Shown here in pieces: positions 58,803 to 64,000 of a stretch of 64,000 bases of DNA. Location: assembly GCF_003751445.1 (NCBI RefSeq), contig NZ_RJUU01000001.1, positions 1,121,001 through 1,185,000 of the forward strand, given 5' to 3'. The notes below the pieces were generated by a model. It saw only the letters and a list, made by a program, of their open reading frames with translations. It did not search any database and had not been told where the DNA came from. This DNA is from Streptomyces sp. 840.1 (GTDB lineage: Bacteria; Actinomycetota; Actinomycetes; Streptomycetales; Streptomycetaceae). The translations under genes and the position numbers were made by a program. Position 1 is the stretch's first letter. Each line of letters starts with the position of its first letter.

Positions 58803-60091
58803 GAGGGGTCCTCCAGGGGAAGCGTCACCAGGACTTCGTAGCCCCCACCGGGGGTCGGCCCGTGGGTGAGGTCGCCGCCGAGCATCGCGGCACGTTCGTG
58901 CATGCCCAGCAGCCCGTGACCGGGCCCGGTGCGGGGTGCGGTGGTGGTGCGGGCGGCCGAGTTGGTCACGCGTACGGTGACGGCGGCCGCGTGATGGCAC
59001 ACCTCCACCCGGGCGCGGGCCCCCGGCGCATGCCGCAGCACGTTGCTGAGCGCCTCCTGCACGATCCGGTACGCCGACAGGCCGACCCCCGGCGGCAGCG
59101 GGCGCGAGGCGCCCGTCGTGTGCGCGGACACCTCCACTCCCGTCGCCCTCACCCTGCCGACCAGTTCGTCCAGCAGGTCCAGGGTGGGTTGCGGGGCGTG
59201 CGGGGCGGCGTCCGCGCCGGAGTCCTCCGAGCGCAGTACGCCCAGGACCTGGCGCAGTTCCGTCAGCGCGTCCACGGCGTTGCCGCGGATGTCCGCCAGA
59301 TTCGCCAGCAACTCGGGGGTGGGGTCCGCCACGAGGTGCCGGGCGACCTGCGCCTGGATCGAGATCACCGACATGTGGTGGGCGACCACGTCGTGGAGTT
59401 CGCGGGCGATGCGGGTGCGCTCCTCCAGCAGGGTGCGCCGGGCCCGTTCCTCCGCGGTCAGCTCCGACTGCTCGGCCAGTTCCGTACGGGACACCCGCAG
59501 CGTGCGCAGCGCCGTCCCGATCGCCGCGGCCGTCACGATGATCAGGGAGGCGCGGTCCAGGGCGTGCGCGTGGTTCCGGGTGGTGGCCTGGGCCGCGAGC
59601 GACGTCGCGAGCAGCGTGACCACGAGTGCGGTCACCGCCCGGCGCGGCGGGACCCGGAGCGCCAGGAGGAAAAGCGCGCCGGACACGAGCGCTATCTCCG
59701 ACGCCGTGGGGAACAGCTCACCCGCCCCCAGCACCGGCTCCGAGATCCGCACCCCGACACACATCAGCGCCAGCGACACCCACCAGGCGTGCAACGGACG
59801 GACCAGGCCGGCGACCAGCGCCCCGGACTGACACACCACCAGCAGCGACGCGTAGCCCGGGATGCCCGCGCCGGGCGGAACCAGGTCGTACACGTGGACC
59901 AGGGCGATCACCGCCGCGGCCAGGGAGAGCAGCATCGCGAACACCGGCCGCCACACGGGCGCCCCGGGCCGGCCAGGGGCGGGCTGCGGATCGACGGGCA
60001 CCGCCCACAGGTCCTCGTACAGTGCACGCGGCAGTCCGCGCAGCCGACGCCAAGCCCCCGCCACCCCCGTCATGGCCCTCAGCTTAGGCAT
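58799..60091 (-). CDS. Sensor histidine kinase (NarL/DesK-type, HisKA_3)
   Basis: A 430-residue membrane kinase with five or six N-terminal hydrophobic segments (to about residue 190), a coiled linker, the HisKA_3 phospho-site RIARELHDVVAHHMSVI and an ATPase domain with GLSAYRIVQEALSNVLRHA and GHGLLGMHERAAMLGG. The start at 60091 overlaps the stop of the acyltransferase gene by 8 bp; an ATG at 60073 is an alternative. It sits in one run with the acyltransferase, a hydrolase and the response regulator. Confidence 0.93.
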   Translation of the reverse strand: MPKLRAMTGVAGAWRRLRGLPRALYEDLWAVPVDPQPAPGRPGAPVWRPVFAMLLSLAAAVIALVHVYDLVPPGAGIPGYASLLVVCQSGALVAGLVRPLHAWWVSLALMCVGVRISEPVLGAGELFPTASEIALVSGALFLLALRVPPRRAVTALVVTLLATSLAAQATTRNHAHALDRASLIIVTAAAIGTALRTLRVSRTELAEQSELTAEERARRTLLEERTRIARELHDVVAHHMSVISIQAQVARHLVADPTPELLANLADIRGNAVDALTELRQVLGVLRSEDSGADAAPHAPQPTLDLLDELVGRVRATGVEVSAHTTGASRPLPPGVGLSAYRIVQEALSNVLRHAPGARARVEVCHHAAAVTVRVTNSAARTTTAPRTGPGHGLLGMHERAAMLGGDLTHGPTPGGGYEVLVTLPLEDPS

Positions 60092-61265
60092 GACGCGACT
60101 TCGGGGCCGGAACGGGGGAAGCGGCCGGGCTCCTGCGTACGACCCGTGAACGGCCGCCGCCCCGTGTCTCGTAGGGGCCGAATACGGCCACGAACACGGC
60201 CAGCGCCGCCACGAACACCGGCAGCCAGGCCAGCCGGGCCGCCACCCAGCCTGCGCCGTCGGGCAGGGTGTGCAGTCCGGGCAGTGGACCGCCCAGGTAC
60301 AGCGCGGTCGATGTCACCGTGATCATCGCCGTCTGGTGCCACAGGAACACCGTCATCGCCGACAGGTTGAGCATCGCCACCGCCGCCCACACGGCCGGCC
60401 TCGCCAGCACCCGGCGCAACGGCCCGAGCACCAGCAGGGCGCCCCCGCACTGGGCGAGACCGAAGGTCACGACGGCCAGTGTGGGCGGGTCCAGGTTGGA
60501 GAGCCTCCCGCCCGGCACCCCGACCATGGACGCCGGATATCCGGCGAACAGGACCAGCCCGGCCGTGGCCACCAGGCCACCGGCCAGCAGCACCCATCCG
60601 CCGCGCCCACCCCGCAGCCCGCCCCGCGCCCACAGCGCCCCCAGGCAGTAGGGGACCAGCCAGCCCGCCACCACGTTGATCCAGCCCAGCCACTGCGGTC
60701 CGCCCAGCCCCAGCCGGAACAGATCCACATGCAGCACCACGGCCAGCGGCCACAGCGGATGCAGCCGTGCCACCAGCGGAGTGGCCGCTGTCAGCCCCGC
60801 GAAGACCAGCAGGAACCACAGCGGCGACCACACCAGCTTGCCCAGCGCCCGGACCGTACCCTCGTCCACCCCGCCCGCCAGCATCGTCCCGGCCGCCGCG
60901 GCCCACACCGCCAGGAGCACCACGACCGGCCGGAACAACCGCGCCCACCGCGCCCGGAGCCAGCTCCCGTACGTCACACCCCTCGGCCGCGCCGAGGCGT
61001 ACCCCTTCGCCGCGACCGCCCCGCCGACCATGAAGAACACCGCGAGCGTCTGGAACACCCAGGAGACCGGAGCGAGGGCGGGGAGGTAGTGCAGCGGGCT
61101 GTCCCCGTGGATGGTGCCGCTGTCGGCGACCAGCGCGGTCACCAGCCAGTGGCCGCCCACCACCCCGAGGATCGCGAACGCCCGCAGCGCGTCCAGGGCG
61201 CGGTCGCGGCCTACGGGTGTCGCCGCGTCGATGCGGAGGACGGTACGGCGGACGGGTTCACGCAT
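60084..61265 (-). CDS. Acyltransferase family 3 membrane protein
   Basis: A 393-residue protein with about ten membrane helices. Acyltransferase_3 features are RDRALDALRAFAILGVVGGHWL near the N-terminus (the HW carries the conserved His), FFMVGGAVAAKGYASAR and FLWHQTAMITV near the end. It likely O-acylates a surface glycan or a small molecule. The ATG at 61265 overlaps the end of the upstream hydrolase by 8 bp, and its stop overlaps the kinase start. Confidence 0.88.
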   Translation of the reverse strand: MREPVRRTVLRIDAATPVGRDRALDALRAFAILGVVGGHWLVTALVADSGTIHGDSPLHYLPALAPVSWVFQTLAVFFMVGGAVAAKGYASARPRGVTYGSWLRARWARLFRPVVVLLAVWAAAAGTMLAGGVDEGTVRALGKLVWSPLWFLLVFAGLTAATPLVARLHPLWPLAVVLHVDLFRLGLGGPQWLGWINVVAGWLVPYCLGALWARGGLRGGRGGWVLLAGGLVATAGLVLFAGYPASMVGVPGGRLSNLDPPTLAVVTFGLAQCGGALLVLGPLRRVLARPAVWAAVAMLNLSAMTVFLWHQTAMITVTSTALYLGGPLPGLHTLPDGAGWVAARLAWLPVFVAALAVFVAVFGPYETRGGGRSRVVRRSPAASPVPAPKSRHA

Positions 61266-62214
61266 GGCCGGCCTCCGTCCCGGCGACGATCGCGGCCAGG
61301 CTGCGCAGCGACACCGAGCCCGGCCGCAGGTAGTCGCTGTGGCCCGCCGAGCCCGCGTCGAACACCTCGGCACCGAACCCCGGCGCGACGGGGTCCGTTC
61401 CGAACCCCACGGTGTGCGGCGGCAGTCCGGCCCTGACGTGCGGCACGTGCGCGATCCAGTCCTGGCTGCCCCGGCCGGCCCAGACGGTGGCCGCGGTGTG
61501 CAGGGCGCCGGCGTCGGGCGCGCCGGTGCCGGGGCTGCCGTAGAGCACGATGTCCGCGACGTCGAGACGGGAGGCGCCCCGGGCGCAGACCACGGAGCCG
61601 TAGGAGTGGCAGAGGAGCGACATCCGCGCACCCGGCCGCGCCTTGTGCAACTCCGTGACAAGGGAGGTGAGTTGGGGCACTCCGCGGTCGGCTGCGGCTG
61701 TCGTCAGTGCCCCTGCGCTCAGCATGGACGGCGCCCGGTAGCCGAGCCACGCCACCACGGCGGACCGCGGGCCCAGGCTGCCGGCCAGGGCCTCGGCGTC
61801 CCGTCTGAGCCGCCAGTAGTGGTCCAGGTCGACGCCCGCACCCGGCACCAGGACCGCTATTCGGCGGGCCCCGGCCAGCGTGCCGAAGACCTCGGCGCTG
61901 CGGCCGCCGTCGCGTCCGTCGAACGCCAGGAATCGGCGTCCCGTCCCGGTCATCGCCCGCAGCGAACCGGCCCGCCGCCGGTCGCCGTGGTCTTCGGCCG
62001 CCCGCAACGCCGCCCGGACGTCCGCGCGGGTGGTGGCGTACCGCGCGTCCAGCGCCGCCGGGGAGTCCGGGGCCAGCGGGGCGAGCGCGGCCGGGACCGG
62101 CGCCGGGACAGCGGCGGGGCGCGCCGCCCCCGATACCGGCAGCGCCACGGCCGCGGTCAGGAGCGCGACCGCCGGCACACGCCGCAGTCTGCGGCCGCGT
62201 GGGCTTGGCACCAT
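61258..62214 (-). CDS. Secreted alpha/beta hydrolase (DUF1023)
   Basis: A 318-residue protein with a signal peptide (RRVPAVALLTAAVALPVSGAA) and a DUF1023 alpha/beta hydrolase domain. The oxyanion region is IAVLVPGAGVDLDHYW, the nucleophile elbow SLLCHSYGSVV has Ser in CHSYG, and the late AGHSDYLRPG supplies His. It is probably an extracellular esterase or peptidase-like hydrolase. It is the first gene of the four-gene run ending with the response regulator; the 254 bp upstream hold no recognisable gene. Confidence 0.87.
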   Translation of the reverse strand: MVPSPRGRRLRRVPAVALLTAAVALPVSGAARPAAVPAPVPAALAPLAPDSPAALDARYATTRADVRAALRAAEDHGDRRRAGSLRAMTGTGRRFLAFDGRDGGRSAEVFGTLAGARRIAVLVPGAGVDLDHYWRLRRDAEALAGSLGPRSAVVAWLGYRAPSMLSAGALTTAAADRGVPQLTSLVTELHKARPGARMSLLCHSYGSVVCARGASRLDVADIVLYGSPGTGAPDAGALHTAATVWAGRGSQDWIAHVPHVRAGLPPHTVGFGTDPVAPGFGAEVFDAGSAGHSDYLRPGSVSLRSLAAIVAGTEAGHA

Positions 62215-62468
62215 GAAAGGTCCTTCCGTACCGGGGTGTTGGTGAATCCGGTACGGAAGCTACGGGCCGCCCCGCCTCGTCCGCGTCCCTCCCGGGAGCA
62301 CATCTGCGGGGTAGCTCGCAAGTACTACGGGTACGGGGCGCGGAGGACACGCCGACCACGGCTGCGGCTGCCGTGAGGGGGGACGGAGGCGGCTCCTGCG
62401 GATGCGGAGGACCCGCTGATCGCTGCCGGGCCCCGGCCGGATCAACCGGAACGGGGCCCGACGCCCTC

Positions 62469-63947
62469 TCAGGCGTCCACCACCGCCGAGAGTGCCTGCA
62501 ACAACGCTTCCAGAGTCCCCGCCCACGCCGAGTCCGTCGGTGTGCCGTACCCCACCACGAGCCCCGCCCACCCCTCCGCCCGCGCGTCGGGATGCCGGAA
62601 CGCGCCGACGCCCTGAACGGCGAGGCCCAGCCAGTTGGCCGCCTGGATCACCGCGTGCTCGTCGACGCCCGGAGGCAGGCGGAGCACCACGTGCAGGCCT
62701 GCGGCGAGACCGGTCACCCCGATGCGCGGCGCCCGCTCGGCCAGGGCCGCCACCAGTTCGTCACGGCGCCGCCGGTAGCCGAGCCGGCGTGCACGGACGT
62801 GCCGGTCGTACGCGCCGGAACGAATGAACTCGGCGAGGGTCAGTTGGTCGAGAGCCCCGCAGGAGTCCGAGTACCCCTTCGTTTCGGCCACCTCCGCCAC
62901 CAGTGATTCCGGCAGCACCATCCACCCCAGACGCAGCCCCGGAGCAAGGGACTTGCTGGCGGTGCCCAGGTAGACGACCCGCTCGGGGTCGAGCCCCTGC
63001 AACGCTCCGACCTGCCCCTTCCAGTACCGGACCGGTGACGTGCCGGGTTCCCGGGGCGTGGGGTCCACCGGCTGCCGGTCATAGCGGAACTCGCCGTCGT
63101 AGTCGTCCTCCAGGATGAGGCCGCCGGTACTGCGGGCCCAGTCGACGGCTGCGGACCGCCGGTCGGGGTGGAGCGGCACCCCGGTCGGGAACTGGTGCGC
63201 CGGTGTCATCAGCAGGGCGCCCGCACCCGGCATCCCGGACAGCTCCGCGGTCCGGCAGCCGAGTTCGTCCAGCGGCAGGCAGGGGATGCGCAGCCCGGCC
63301 TCGGCGAGCAGGCGGGTGTGCACGTCGAGCCCGTACGACTCGACGGCCACTTCCCGCACGCGGCGCTGCCGCAGCACCTTCCCCATCGTCCTCAGTCCGT
63401 GGACGAAGCCCGAGCAGATGACGATGCGTTCGGGGTCCGCGTACACGCCGCGGGCCCGTGACAGGTAGTCGGCGAGCACGGTGCGCAGTTCGACGCGACC
63501 GCGGGGATCGCCGTATCCGAACGCTTCGTTGGGCGCCTCGGTGAGGGCGCGGCGGGCCGCCTTGAGCCACTCGGCACGCGGGAACGTCGACAGGTCGGGC
63601 GAGCCGGGCATCAGGCTGTAGGCGGGGCGGGTGCGGGGCGGCCGGGAGCGCGGCGTCGTGGCCGCCGCGCGGCGCGGCTCGGCGCGCTGCGCGACCCGGG
63701 TGCCGGAGCCCTGCCGGGCGGTCAGCCAGCCCTCCGCGACCAGCTCCGCGTAGGCGTCCGCGACGGTGTTGCGGGCGATCCCCAGGTCGGCCGCGAGGGA
63801 GCGGGACGACGGCAGCCGGGTGCCGGGTGCCAGGCGCCCCGTCCGGGCCGCCTCGCGCAGGGCGTCCATGAGCCCGGTCCGCAGCCCGGTTGCGCCGTTC
63901 GGGTCAATGTGCAGGTCGGCGCCGAAAGTGGCCCAGGGATCTGTCAT
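62469..63947 (-). CDS. MocR/PdxR-like regulator (GntR-aminotransferase fusion)
   Basis: A 492-residue protein. The GntR winged helix is TGLMDALREAARTGRLAPGTRLPSSRSLAADLGIARNTVADAYAELVAEGWL; the aminotransferase domain holds the PLP lysine in YLGTASKSLAPGLRLGW and LEDDYDGEFRYDRQP. The domain order and the LEDDYDGEFRY motif are those of PdxR-type MocR regulators of PLP synthesis or amine use. It starts at 63947 and faces a gene that begins at the right edge of the window. Confidence 0.93.
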   Translation of the reverse strand: MTDPWATFGADLHIDPNGATGLRTGLMDALREAARTGRLAPGTRLPSSRSLAADLGIARNTVADAYAELVAEGWLTARQGSGTRVAQRAEPRRAAATTPRSRPPRTRPAYSLMPGSPDLSTFPRAEWLKAARRALTEAPNEAFGYGDPRGRVELRTVLADYLSRARGVYADPERIVICSGFVHGLRTMGKVLRQRRVREVAVESYGLDVHTRLLAEAGLRIPCLPLDELGCRTAELSGMPGAGALLMTPAHQFPTGVPLHPDRRSAAVDWARSTGGLILEDDYDGEFRYDRQPVDPTPREPGTSPVRYWKGQVGALQGLDPERVVYLGTASKSLAPGLRLGWMVLPESLVAEVAETKGYSDSCGALDQLTLAEFIRSGAYDRHVRARRLGYRRRRDELVAALAERAPRIGVTGLAAGLHVVLRLPPGVDEHAVIQAANWLGLAVQGVGAFRHPDARAEGWAGLVVGYGTPTDSAWAGTLEALLQALSAVVDA

Positions 63948-63994
63948 GAAAATGGACCATACCGCTGCGCCACCCCCCGCGTAGCGTCGTATCC

Positions 63995-64000
63995 ATGACC
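63995..64000 (+). CDS. Possible start of a divergent gene, cut by window edge
   Basis: ATGACC at the extreme right edge lies 47 bp from the MocR start and is placed as MocR-controlled genes usually are. Only two codons are visible, so its identity cannot be judged. Confidence 0.3.

Overview
This is high-GC actinomycete DNA, almost certainly a Streptomyces chromosome. The evidence is the strong G/C third-position bias, many GTG/TTG starts, 4-bp ATGA/GTGA stop-start overlaps, leaderless-looking genes, tandem DUF397/helix-turn-helix genes, and a core block (sdhCDAB, a D-Ala-D-Ala carboxypeptidase, trpS, rocD) in an arrangement I remember as typical of Streptomyces. No rRNA, tRNA or CRISPR array was seen.

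Layout. (1) 1-6.5 kb, minus strand: a dipeptide/oligopeptide-type ABC importer (lipoprotein, two permeases, fused double ATPase) bracketed by two luciferase-like flavin enzymes, the first cut by the window edge. (2) 6.6-20 kb: an aromatic (type II) polyketide cluster. One minus-strand operon reads small TcmI-type cyclase, KS-alpha, chain-length factor, ACP, C-9 ketoreductase, di-domain aromatase/cyclase, FAD monooxygenase, a two-domain ABM oxygenase, FAD monooxygenase, alpha/beta hydrolase, SnoaL-like protein, then an O-methyltransferase. A third FAD monooxygenase is divergent. This order and the ABM oxygenase point to an angucycline-type product, possibly with an oxidatively opened ring B. 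No glycosyltransferase, malonyltransferase, exporter or SARP regulator lies in the window. (3) 20-24.2 kb: an SDR, an NDH-2-like flavoprotein, a quinone-oxidoreductase-like MDR protein and a TetR repressor that seems to start at CTG; a shared ~27-bp operator-like element links the last three. (4) 24-28.4 kb: two membrane or unknown proteins, a GH20 hexosaminidase and an OHCU decarboxylase. (5) 28.5-32 kb: succinate dehydrogenase sdhCDAB. (6) 32-49.4 kb: housekeeping and accessory genes, namely a MarR/MFS pair, a TetR-controlled three-gene operon, a peptide-binding lipoprotein, a metallophosphoesterase, a D-Ala-D-Ala carboxypeptidase, a YihY/BrkB protein, a DprE1/DprE2-like pair, a 2H phosphoesterase, tryptophanyl-tRNA synthetase, a GNAT enzyme, ornithine aminotransferase and a DMT transporter. 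(7) 49.5-64 kb: more variable DNA with a MocR/YczE pair, a TetR/DHFR-like pair, an HTH-DUF397-DUF397 operon facing a chain of tiny overlapping genes, a broken kinase joined to a transposase fragment, a two-component system behind an acyltransferase and hydrolase, and a second MocR regulator.

How the parts work together. The polyketide operon looks translationally coupled from the cyclase to the SnoaL-like gene. The promoter region facing the divergent monooxygenase holds a perfect 13-bp inverted repeat and a 21-bp-period direct repeat, both good candidates for pathway control. The adjoining TetR/quinone-reductase unit could manage quinone redox stress from the product; that is inference. Several other regulator/target pairs in the window carry visible palindromic operators.
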